From positions 3,614 through 9,226 of the forward strand of contig PLKU01000374.1 of assembly GCA_003140705.1 (NCBI GenBank): a stretch of 5,613 nt of DNA, in the 5' to 3' direction. Made by a program: the position numbers and the translations under genes. Below are positions 1-5,040 of this stretch, piece after piece. This DNA is from Acidobacteriaceae bacterium. Its GTDB lineage: Bacteria > Acidobacteriota > Terriglobia > Terriglobales > Acidobacteriaceae. The notes under the pieces are model-generated. The model searched no databases, was not told the origin of the DNA, and was given only the letters and a program-made list of their open reading frames with translations. Numbering within the stretch: the first letter of the stretch is position 1; each line of letters begins with the position of its first letter.

Positions 1-258
1 CCGAGCCACAAATTCACTGAGGCGGTGTCGTTCGTCGTTCGCTGCGACTCGCAGCAGGAAGTGGATGACTATTGGTCGAAACTCACACCCGGGGGAAGCG
101 AGATTGCGTGTGGCTGGCTGAAAGACAGGTTCGGGCTATGCTGGCAGATTGTGCCGGCACGGCTGCCGGAGCTCATCCAGAATCCAAAGGCGATGCAGGC
201 CTTGATGACGATGAAGAAGATCGACATCGCAGAGATTGAACGCGCCGCGATGTCGTAA
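1..258 (+). CDS. PhnB-like VOC-fold protein (3-demethylubiquinone-9 3-methyltransferase-like), C-terminal part
   Basis: This is the 3' end of a gene that starts before the window; the frame is open from base 1 and gives 85 residues before the TAA. A GTG at 25 lies inside the conserved domain and is not a credible start. The line FTEAVSFVVRCDSQQEVDDYW, followed by a GG, CGWLKDRFGLCWQIVP, and a C-terminal helix ending in KKIDIAEIERA, is the typical second half of the PhnB/YjdN-type branch of the vicinal-oxygen-chelate superfamily (the domain named 3-demethylubiquinone-9 3-methyltransferase). Members are usually about 140-160 residues, so roughly half is missing. Despite the family name, most members have no proven methyltransferase activity, and the true substrate is unknown. 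A second VOC gene follows 38 bases downstream on the same strand. Family assignment is firm; function is not known. Confidence 0.88.
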   Translation, partial: PSHKFTEAVSFVVRCDSQQEVDDYWSKLTPGGSEIACGWLKDRFGLCWQIVPARLPELIQNPKAMQALMTMKKIDIAEIERAAMS

Positions 259-284
259 GCTATACATGCCTGTCCGCAAAAACG

Positions 285-290
285 AAAGGA
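285..290 (+). promoter_or_regulatory. Ribosome binding site of the small VOC gene
   Basis: AAAGGA lies 6 bases before the ATG at 297 and supports that start codon. Confidence 0.7.
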
Positions 291-296
291 AATTCC

Positions 297-614
297 ATGG
301 CCAACAGCTTTGGCACGGACATCCTTATCCAAGCGCCTGACCCAATGGCCGCTGCATCGTTCTACGTTGAGCAGCTAGGCTTCGAGATTACCGGTGAAGA
401 TCCAGGGATGATCAGCTTGCACGGCCCGCACATCAATCTCTTCATTGAACGCGGGCCGGCGTTGGGGCCCGTTCTTGAGGTCACGGTTGACAGTGTTGAA
501 GCGGCCAAGATCCGCTTGCAAAAGAGAGGCTGCGTGATGGTCAAAGATGAGCCTGACTTCCCGAGAACCTATGTAAAAGACCCCTACGGTCTCATCTACA
601 ACCTGACATCCTGA
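297..614 (+). CDS. Small VOC family (glyoxalase/bleomycin-resistance-like) protein
   Basis: This is a complete 105-residue single-domain VOC protein. The ATG is preceded by AAAGGA at 285-290 with a 6-base spacer, which supports the start. Family hallmarks are DILIQAPDPMAAASFYVEQLGFE near the N-terminus (about residues 8-30), HINLFIERG at 45-53, and the closing strand DPYGLIYNL at 95-103. VOC proteins use paired beta-alpha-beta-beta-beta modules, often as dimers, to bind a divalent metal and act as lyases, dioxygenases, isomerases or drug-binding proteins. The usual last metal-ligand Glu (pattern G-x-x-x-E-L) is Asn102 here, so metal binding may be altered or absent and a ligand-binding role is possible. 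The gene lies between a PhnB-like VOC gene and msrA and is probably co-transcribed with at least one of them. The specific substrate cannot be told from the sequence. Confidence 0.88.
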   Translation: MANSFGTDILIQAPDPMAAASFYVEQLGFEITGEDPGMISLHGPHINLFIERGPALGPVLEVTVDSVEAAKIRLQKRGCVMVKDEPDFPRTYVKDPYGLIYNLTS

Positions 615-653
615 AATTGTTACCGAATTCGCCCAAAGCGCATCTCATCTACC

Positions 654-1133
654 ATGACTACTGAAAAAGCAACATTTGGAGCTGGCTGCTTCTGGGGTGT
701 TGAAGCCGCGTTTGCCGCAATTCCAGGCATAATATCAACCGCGGTCGGCTATGAGGGCGGCCAGCTCGAGCGGCCCAGCTACAAAGACGTCTGTACCGAT
801 TCGACGGGGCATGCCGAGGTTGTGGAGCTCGACTTCGACCCCGCACAGGTTAGCTTCGAGCAGCTGCTCGACGCATTTTTTGCGCTTCACGACCCCACGA
901 CCCTCAACCGCCAAGGTCCTGACTGGGGAACACAGTACCGCTCCGCAATCTTCTACCACTCGGCCGAGCAGGAAGCCCAAGCCCTCGCCAAGATTGAGCA
1001 GCTCACTGCCGCAGGCCACTTCAAGCCCAAACGCATTGTCACGAAAGTTGAGCCCGCCCAGACCTTCTGGCGAGCGGAAGAGTACCACCAGCGCTATCTT
1101 GAAAAGCGCGGACAGGCAAGCTGTCACATTTGA
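654..1133 (+). CDS. msrA: Peptide methionine-S-sulfoxide reductase MsrA
   Basis: This 159-residue protein reduces the S epimer of methionine sulfoxide, free or in proteins, with electrons from thioredoxin, and so repairs oxidative damage in the cytoplasm. The signature GAGCFWGVE is at residues 9-17, with Cys12 as the nucleophile. Other family residues are Glu55 in TGHAEVVELDFDP, the HDPTTLNRQGPDWGTQYRS block at 79-97 (Asp90 and Tyr95 match the conserved Asp/Tyr of the active site), and AEEYHQRYL near the C-terminus. Cys157 in the C-terminal SCHI is well placed as the resolving cysteine; Cys47 is a further cysteine. Length and motif order match a compact, complete MsrA with no signal peptide and no MsrB fusion. 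No clear Shine-Dalgarno site precedes the ATG, but the motif lies only 9 residues in, so the start is probably right. The 39-base gap after the VOC gene allows co-transcription. The stop codon sits inside a hairpin. Confidence 0.96.
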   Translation: MTTEKATFGAGCFWGVEAAFAAIPGIISTAVGYEGGQLERPSYKDVCTDSTGHAEVVELDFDPAQVSFEQLLDAFFALHDPTTLNRQGPDWGTQYRSAIFYHSAEQEAQALAKIEQLTAAGHFKPKRIVTKVEPAQTFWRAEEYHQRYLEKRGQASCHI

Positions 1134-1141
1134 CAGGCTTG
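1117..1141 (+). other. Hairpin overlapping the msrA stop codon
   Basis: CAAGCTGTCA (1117-1126) pairs with TGACAGGCTTG (1131-1141) to give ten base pairs with one bulged G (1136) and a CATT loop. The msrA TGA (1131-1133) forms part of the 3' arm. No run of T follows on either strand, so it is not a standard intrinsic terminator. It could still block 3' exonucleases or attenuate read-through between the convergent genes. The pairing is visible; a function is only inferred. Confidence 0.35.
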
Positions 1142-1211
1142 AAATAGGGAATAGAAGACTGGCTGCCTCGCACAGTGCTGCGCGGTTCTCGTTCCTACAA
1201 GTGTATTGGCG

Positions 1212-2006
1212 TTACGCTTCGCTCTGGACATCTTCACCGGTGACGTCGGCAAGGGCTTTCGGTCCAGGCTCGTCGATCCACAAGCAAACAATCCACCACA
1301 CTATTACGACGACATACACAGCACCGCCGGAGTTGAAAACCTTGTCCCGCAGTGCCAATAACCGCTCGTATTCTGCCTGGGTGGACGGCACTGCCTTCAT
1401 GGCAATCAACTGCCATACCCCTTGCACCGCCATCTGCGCTATGGCCAAGGTTGAGAGCCCGATGAGAATCCGCTGAGTATGACTGCGCCATCCTGCCGCG
1501 AAGCGACGCCCAAACAACACAACCAGCAGCCCCAGTTCCACGGTCAGCACGTTGACCAGCAGATCGAGCTTTTGAGCAAGCAGCTGCATGAGCCGCAATC
1601 CGGCCACCAAGGAGTCCACTTTCAAGGTCTTCCATGCGGGCCACGGTCCCCAAAACGCCACCACGAAGCCGGCGACCACCAAGGCCCCTGCAGCATTTGC
1701 GATCCACTGTGCACGGCCTAGCCCCTTGAACGCCCGCCGCGCCATCTCCACGACCACCAGCAGACCGAGGAGAGCCAATAGATCGGCGATGGCGATGAAA
1801 ATCTCGTTCAACAGCATCGGGGGCAGCTTTCCGAAGAGCAGTCTGCTGGTGAGCAACCGCAGGGCTGTCAGCACAATGCTCGCTGTGAACCACGGGAAGA
1901 ACCGCATCCGATCCCGACCCAGAAGAACCACCAGCAGCACCATCAGCGCCGCGAACGTAAGTGTCCAAAGAATTTGGAGTGCCGTAAAATTGAAGTTGAA
2001 GTGCAT
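1212..2006 (-). CDS. Seven-helix integral membrane protein of unknown function
   Basis: This is a 264-residue, very hydrophobic protein that I cannot assign to a named family. Predicted membrane helices are at about residues 11-29, 39-58, 68-87, 102-119, 147-166, 179-201 and 227-245. Basic loops (RDRMR at 31-35, ARRAFKGLGR at 89-98, GRRFAAGWRSHTQR at 166-179) alternate with loops poorer in positive charge, which predicts N-terminus outside and C-terminus inside. The C-terminal tail is acidic (DEPGPKALADVTGEDVQSEA). No catalytic or transport motif is visible. I chose the ATG at 2006 because TAAGG (2012-2016) lies 5 bases upstream and the helix begins soon after; an in-frame GTG at 2042 would add 12 residues. 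It is the last gene of the minus-strand run, 161 bases beyond the tRNA, and may have its own promoter. That it is a real gene is likely from its consistent topology and length; its role is unknown. Confidence 0.8.
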   Translation of the reverse strand: MHFNFNFTALQILWTLTFAALMVLLVVLLGRDRMRFFPWFTASIVLTALRLLTSRLLFGKLPPMLLNEIFIAIADLLALLGLLVVVEMARRAFKGLGRAQWIANAAGALVVAGFVVAFWGPWPAWKTLKVDSLVAGLRLMQLLAQKLDLLVNVLTVELGLLVVLFGRRFAAGWRSHTQRILIGLSTLAIAQMAVQGVWQLIAMKAVPSTQAEYERLLALRDKVFNSGGAVYVVVIVWWIVCLWIDEPGPKALADVTGEDVQSEA

Positions 2007-2011
2007 GTTCG

Positions 2012-2016
2012 CCTTA
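2012..2016 (-). promoter_or_regulatory. Ribosome binding site favouring the ATG at 2006
   Basis: On the minus strand TAAGG lies 5 bases before the ATG of the membrane protein. This favours the ATG over the upstream in-frame GTG at 2042, which has only a poor GAGAG too close to it. Confidence 0.45.
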
Positions 2017-2044
2017 TCTGGCCTGCGTGCTTTTCCCAACACAG

Positions 2045-2167
2045 GCTCTCTACAAGTCTAATTGCCCACTTTTGTTGGGATCACGGAATCGGGGATGTAT
2101 TTGATTGCCCTGGGAGCCGGCATCCACATCGGGACGCATCCTGAAGCCCTTCACCGACAATCTTTTA
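2045..2167. other. Intergenic stretch between tRNA-Arg and the membrane protein gene
   Basis: About 120 bases without a gene, or about 160 if the membrane protein starts at 2006. An open frame crosses it and the tRNA, but its protein-like part is the tRNA itself. No T-rich terminator follows the tRNA 3' end and no strong promoter is evident. The minus strand carries two GGATGC copies about 17 bases apart, which I regard as chance. Confidence 0.4.
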
Positions 2168-2244
2168 TGGTGCGCCCGGAGAGATTCGAACTCCCGACCT
2201 AACGCTCCGGAGGCGTTCGCTCTATCCAGCTGAGCTACGGGCGC
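2168..2244 (-). tRNA. tRNA-Arg, anticodon CCG
   Basis: The minus strand folds into a full cloverleaf. The acceptor arms GCGCCCG/CGGGCGC form 7 pairs, and the D stem is GCTC/GAGC with loop AGCTGGATA. The anticodon stem AACGC/GCGTT encloses loop CTCCGGA, giving anticodon CCG (plus-strand bases 2208-2210) for the Arg codon CGG. A 5-base variable loop follows, and the T stem GGGAG/CTCTC has one G-U pair and loop TTCGAAT. The discriminator base is A, and the 3' CCA is encoded (2168-2170), making 77 bases. It lies 39 bases after the small unknown gene on the same strand, so it may be read from the operon promoter and processed, or have its own promoter; I see no convincing -35/-10 pair in the short gap. 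Confidence 0.97.
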
Positions 2245-2283
2245 GCATATCCAGCATATCGTACTTTGGATTGCCGAAGGCAC

Positions 2284-2571
2284 TCAGCCGACGAGGCCGC
2301 TTTCAGCCCGTCCGGCTTCCCTTTGTGCTCTGAGCTCTTCCATGACACTCTGGATCAACGCCTTGGCGCCTTCGATGCCGGCCAGAACCGCCTGCAGATC
2401 GAGCGCCGGTTTGGCCGGATTCCGGCTCGAAGCGCAATACACCCCATGTTGGCCGACCATAATCAGCGAGTCGGTGAGCAGGTCAAGGGCTACGGCCAGC
2501 CTGCCCCGCTCTACGCCCATCATAAACTCAAACCGGTCCAGCTCAGCCCGCTTCTCGTCAAATACGCTCAT
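2284..2571 (-). CDS. Small conserved-looking protein of unknown function
   Basis: This is a 95-residue soluble protein that I do not recognise. It starts MSVFDEKRAELDRFEFMMGVERGRLAVALDLLTDSLIMVGQHGVY, has a loop with CASSRNPAKPALD, and continues as a second amphipathic helix (LQAVLAGIEGAKALIQSVMEELRAQREAG). The pattern suggests a helical hairpin or small dimer. There is no signal peptide, membrane helix or metal-binding cluster. I chose the ATG at 2571 because AGGTAGG (2580-2586) lies 8 bases upstream; an in-frame TTG at 2577 is too close to that site. It begins 37 bases after the TIM-barrel gene ends, on the same strand, so co-transcription is likely, although a cytoplasmic helical protein has no obvious link to two exported sugar enzymes. 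The Shine-Dalgarno site, clean frame and operon position support a real gene. Confidence 0.7.
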   Translation of the reverse strand: MSVFDEKRAELDRFEFMMGVERGRLAVALDLLTDSLIMVGQHGVYCASSRNPAKPALDLQAVLAGIEGAKALIQSVMEELRAQREAGRAESGLVG

Positions 2572-2579
2572 ATCCAAAG

Positions 2580-2586
2580 CCTACCT
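2580..2586 (-). promoter_or_regulatory. Ribosome binding site deciding the start of the small unknown gene
   Basis: AGGTAGG on the minus strand is 8 bases before the ATG at 2571 and only 2 bases before the alternative TTG at 2577, so it favours the ATG. Confidence 0.6.
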
Positions 2587-2608
2587 GAAAAGACTGCAGG
2601 GCTATTGA

Positions 2609-3469
2609 TCACAAATCCAGTTTGCGCATGTACTCTGCATCGAGGCGCAGCGCTTCCATGGTGTCGAGGTCGAACTCTTCCTGCTCGATGAAATAGTGCT
2701 TGAGCCCGGTCGCGGCTCGCAAAATCGGCTTGTAATCCACGACTCCCCGGCCCATGACAGTGGAGTGGAACTGGCCGCTTGCCTCTTTGGCCATGTCCTT
2801 CACGTGCAGCAGCGGGAAGCGCTCGGGGGTCTTGCTCAGGTAGTCCACAGGGTTACGACCGGCAGCCACAACCCAACCGCAATCCATCTCAAAGACCACC
2901 AGCCTGGGATCGGTCAGCCGCAGCAGCTCGTCATAAAACACGACGCCGCCCTCGCTTGCAAATTCGGGTGTGTGGTTATGAACGCCGAAGGTCATGCCGG
3001 CGGCCTTCACCTTTTCTCCGATGCGGTTGAGCTCGCGGGCCGCCCAACGCCAGTCGTCCAGGTCCAGCGGACCTTTGGCAGCGGGATCGCGCCGATGCGA
3101 TGAGGAACAGATCATGTAATCCAGCCCCAGCGCATGCCCGTACTCGATGAGTTCATCAAGTTTTGATTGCAGCGCTGCCAGCGGGTGGTGGGTGCTGACG
3201 CATCGCAGTCCAGCCGCATCCATGGCATGTCGAAACTCTGCGGCAGTCTTGTCGAAGTATCCGGCTGCTTCGACTTCGGTGTAGCCCGCCGCTCTTAGCT
3301 TGCTGAGTGTTCCGTCGAAGTCCTTGGGAAGCAACTCGCGCACGCTGTGGAGTTGCAGACCGACGGGCTTGTTGAGCGGTTTGGCCGCCAAGCGGTCAGC
3401 ACCCACACACACTGCGGCGGCTACAGCGCCCGTGGCCTGCATAAATTTCCTGCGCGAAGTAAAGCTCAT
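2609..3469 (-). CDS. Tat-exported sugar phosphate isomerase/epimerase-like TIM-barrel protein
   Basis: This 286-residue protein belongs to the xylose-isomerase-like TIM-barrel (AP endonuclease 2) superfamily. The N-terminus MSFTSRRKFMQATGAVAAAVCVGADRLAA is a twin-arginine signal (S-R-R-K-F-M at 5-10, then a hydrophobic stretch), so the protein should fold before export to the periplasm. Barrel landmarks are QLHSVRE (39-45), TEVEAAGYF (64-72), STHHPL (92-97), GVHNHTPEF (162-170), VFEMDCGW (192-199), LLHVKD (220-225) and IEQEEFD (261-267). Glu, His and Asp in these positions usually hold a divalent metal and perform ketose isomerisation or epimerisation. The open frame extends to 3748, but AAGGAGAG at 3477-3484 lies 7 bases before the ATG at 3469 and the signal peptide starts there, so the extension is rejected. 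The gene lies 29 bases after the Gfo/Idh/MocA gene. Despite the name, an exported enzyme probably acts on free or glycosidic (perhaps keto-) sugars rather than sugar phosphates. Substrate unknown. Confidence 0.92.
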   Translation of the reverse strand: MSFTSRRKFMQATGAVAAAVCVGADRLAAKPLNKPVGLQLHSVRELLPKDFDGTLSKLRAAGYTEVEAAGYFDKTAAEFRHAMDAAGLRCVSTHHPLAALQSKLDELIEYGHALGLDYMICSSSHRRDPAAKGPLDLDDWRWAARELNRIGEKVKAAGMTFGVHNHTPEFASEGGVVFYDELLRLTDPRLVVFEMDCGWVVAAGRNPVDYLSKTPERFPLLHVKDMAKEASGQFHSTVMGRGVVDYKPILRAATGLKHYFIEQEEFDLDTMEALRLDAEYMRKLDL

Positions 3470-3476
3470 ACACTTG

Positions 3477-3484
3477 CTCTCCTT
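3477..3484 (-). promoter_or_regulatory. Strong ribosome binding site of the TIM-barrel gene
   Basis: AAGGAGAG on the minus strand, 7 bases before the ATG at 3469, lies in the 29-base gap after the oxidoreductase. It fixes the start at the twin-arginine signal and rejects the longer frame. Confidence 0.85.
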
Positions 3485-3498
3485 GGAATATCGGACGC

Positions 3499-4845
3499 CT
3501 ACCCATTGATCGTCTGAGTCGCCGCATCCCATTGTGCCACGCTGCGATGAAAATACGAATGATTCGCCATATGGCAGGCAATGGCCGCATTGTTGCCGAA
3601 AACCTCGTCTTCTACCACATGCTCCCGCTTGGCAATGGCGTTGAAGAAATTGGCGATGTGTTCGGCGGTATCGTTGTAGCCTTGTGGCGCGGTATAGCTC
3701 TCCACCGCGGCCAACTTTGGCGGCTGCGGTGGATTTGCCGCGTGCCACTCATCCAGATACCGCTGCTTTGCCGCGGCCGTCCATCCGTTAAGACTGTACC
3801 CTTCCGGGCGCGGGCTGGTGTCCTGCGGAGTTACCGTAAGCGTGTTTCCGTTGATCACCATTGTGGCCTGGGAACCGTAGAAGATGATCGGTTCGCCAGC
3901 CTCGTTGTTTTGGTTGCAATGCAGGCTCAGAGTTACACCCGGGTAGTCGTAGAGCGTCGCCAGCAAATCAGGAAAATCGCGTCCATCGTTGAAGTGCGTC
4001 AGGCTCCCTGTGGAATAAGCCCGGGTGGGAACCGTATTGATCGCGCTGATGCATTGGAATCCCGACAGCAGGTGTACGAAAAGATCGCCAGCCACCCCCT
4101 CGCCGTAGTCGGCAAAGCAGCGCCAGCGGAAAAACCGCGCTGCATCGAAGGGCCGCTTCGGCGCATCCCCAAGAAACGCGTTCCAGTCGATCGTCTGCTC
4201 GTTCGCATCCGGCGGAATGGGATACACCCAGGCTCCCGACGGCGAGTTGCGGTCGGAATGGCCTTCCACCAGGTGCACTTCACCCAGCCGCCCCGAGGCG
4301 TAGATTTCGGCGGCCTTCTTATAGACGATGTTGCTTACGCGCTGGCTTCCAGCCTGGAAGATGCGCTTGCCCGCGCTCACCGCCTCCACCATCGCCTGGC
4401 CGTCTGCGACGTTGTGGCTCATCGGCTTTTCGCAGTAGACATCCTTGCCGGCGGCCACAGCGTCCAGCACAACTCGGCGATGCTGGTGGTCTGGTACAGC
4501 CACAAGCACCGCATCCACATCTTTCCGGTCCAGCAGCAAGTGGTAATCCCGTGTCGTTGGAACGTCCGCTCCCCAAGCCTCTTTCCCAGCCTGCTGATGC
4601 ATGTCGTACAGGTCCGCGGTTCCGACGAGCACCCCATTCGGAACAAGCTGGGCTGCCCGGAGCAAGTCGCATCCTCGAATCCCTGTCCCAATGGAGACGA
4701 AGCGAACTTTTGGGCCTGAAGCAGCACCGCCAGCCTCCTGGGCAGCAAATGCCACCGTTTCAAGCACAGTTGGCCGCACTGCCGCGCTCAGTGCAGCCGC
4801 GCCAGCACCAAGCCTCACGAAATCCCGCCGCGTGATTGATTGCAT
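3499..4845 (-). CDS. Tat-exported Gfo/Idh/MocA family oxidoreductase
   Basis: This 448-residue NAD(P)-dependent sugar oxidoreductase has the family's two-domain plan. Residues 1-35 (MQSITRRDFVRLGAGAAALSAA...) form a twin-arginine signal with T-R-R-D-F-V. The Rossmann domain follows: VSIGTGIRG at 50-58 binds the dinucleotide, DAVLVAVPDHQH at 111-122 is the usual strand and turn, and CEKPM at 138-142 carries the family's catalytic-site Lys140. The C-terminal beta-sheet domain has WRCFADYGEGVAGDLFVHLL at 241-260; Asp254 and His258 match the conserved D-x-x-x-H of this branch. The closing helices (AEHIANFFNAI...) resemble the secreted Gfo/Idh subgroup common in Acidobacteria, Planctomycetes and Bacteroidetes. 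The start at 4845 is set by AAGAAAGG (4853-4860) with a 7-base spacer; the open frame to 4974 lacks support. As in Zymomonas glucose-fructose oxidoreductase, export through Tat would let a tightly bound cofactor travel with the enzyme. The substrate is unknown; a pyranose or glycoside hydroxyl is likely. Confidence 0.94.
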   Translation of the reverse strand: MQSITRRDFVRLGAGAAALSAAVRPTVLETVAFAAQEAGGAASGPKVRFVSIGTGIRGCDLLRAAQLVPNGVLVGTADLYDMHQQAGKEAWGADVPTTRDYHLLLDRKDVDAVLVAVPDHQHRRVVLDAVAAGKDVYCEKPMSHNVADGQAMVEAVSAGKRIFQAGSQRVSNIVYKKAAEIYASGRLGEVHLVEGHSDRNSPSGAWVYPIPPDANEQTIDWNAFLGDAPKRPFDAARFFRWRCFADYGEGVAGDLFVHLLSGFQCISAINTVPTRAYSTGSLTHFNDGRDFPDLLATLYDYPGVTLSLHCNQNNEAGEPIIFYGSQATMVINGNTLTVTPQDTSPRPEGYSLNGWTAAAKQRYLDEWHAANPPQPPKLAAVESYTAPQGYNDTAEHIANFFNAIAKREHVVEDEVFGNNAAIACHMANHSYFHRSVAQWDAATQTING

Positions 4846-4852
4846 GGTCAAG

Positions 4853-4860
4853 CCTTTCTT
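4853..4860 (-). promoter_or_regulatory. Ribosome binding site of the oxidoreductase gene
   Basis: AAGAAAGG on the minus strand, 7 bases before the ATG at 4845, supports the start at the twin-arginine signal peptide rather than at the longer open frame. Confidence 0.7.
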
Positions 4861-4920
4861 GGTATGAAGCGCAATTCTCGCCTTAAGCACCTTTGCGTGT
4901 CCAGAAACGAAAGGGTCAGA

Positions 4921-4949
4921 TTGTTTATCTCCGCGTGGGCGACTACCAT
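4921..4949 (+). promoter_or_regulatory. Weak candidate promoter for the beta-helix gene
   Basis: TTGTTT, a 17-base spacer and TACCAT match the sigma-70 consensus at three and four of six positions. A promoter here would leave a leader of roughly 85 bases that contains the 4980-5010 hairpin. The match is weak and could be chance. Confidence 0.2.
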
Positions 4950-4979
4950 ATGTACCGGGCAACGATGCGGGCAATTTAC

Positions 4980-5010
4980 GACCGCTGGCAGTTTGTCGCC
5001 ATTGGCGGTC
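4980..5010 (+). other. Imperfect inverted repeat / leader hairpin
   Basis: GACCGC (4980-4985) pairs with GCGGTC (5005-5010), and TGGC (4986-4989) pairs with GCCA (4998-5001). This gives ten pairs with a three-base bulge (5002-5004) and an eight-base loop. It ends 30 bases before the ATG at 5041. It may be an operator dyad for a sugar-responsive regulator or a leader hairpin. The pairing is seen; the function is inferred. Confidence 0.3.
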
Positions 5011-5040
5011 AGACGAGCAAACCCCGTAGAAAGCACAACA

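Larger units (their letters stand above)
4846..5040. promoter_or_regulatory. Divergent intergenic region between oxidoreductase and beta-helix genes
   Basis: This 195-base region must hold the promoters of both the minus-strand operon and the plus-strand gene. For the plus strand, TTGTTT (4921-4926) and TACCAT (4944-4949) are 17 bases apart and form a weak sigma-70-like candidate. I find no equally good pair for the minus strand. An imperfect inverted repeat lies at 4980-5010. A protein-like open frame crosses the region on each strand, but neither resembles a known family. A shared regulator would be expected to bind here. Confidence 0.4.

Noticed and set aside
1134..1211. Possible intrinsic terminator between the convergent genes
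   Set aside because: Beyond the msrA stop-codon hairpin I see only short weak dyads (for example GCACAGTGC) and no T-tract on either strand.
751..1476. Plus-strand open frame of 241 codons overlapping msrA
   Set aside because: It is a Ser/Pro/Thr-rich frame-shifted reading of msrA that then runs antisense through the end of the membrane protein gene.
2050..2283. 77-codon minus-strand open frame with the protein-like text APVAQLDRA...GREFESLRAHH
   Set aside because: This is the well-known false translation of a tRNA gene; it covers tRNA-Arg(CCG) at 2168-2244.
2596..3103. Plus-strand open frames opposite the TIM-barrel gene
   Set aside because: They are shadows of a confidently assigned coding region on the other strand.
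3470..3748. N-terminal extension of the TIM-barrel frame
   Set aside because: It overlaps the oxidoreductase C-terminus in another frame, and the Shine-Dalgarno site plus twin-arginine signal place the start at 3469.
3532..4719. Long plus-strand open frame (395 codons) opposite the oxidoreductase
   Set aside because: It is an antisense shadow of a strongly recognised gene, with Arg/His/Val-rich low-information sequence and no family motif.
4846..4974. N-terminal extension of the oxidoreductase frame
   Set aside because: It would put about 43 residues before a twin-arginine signal peptide; the AAGAAAGG site supports the ATG at 4845.
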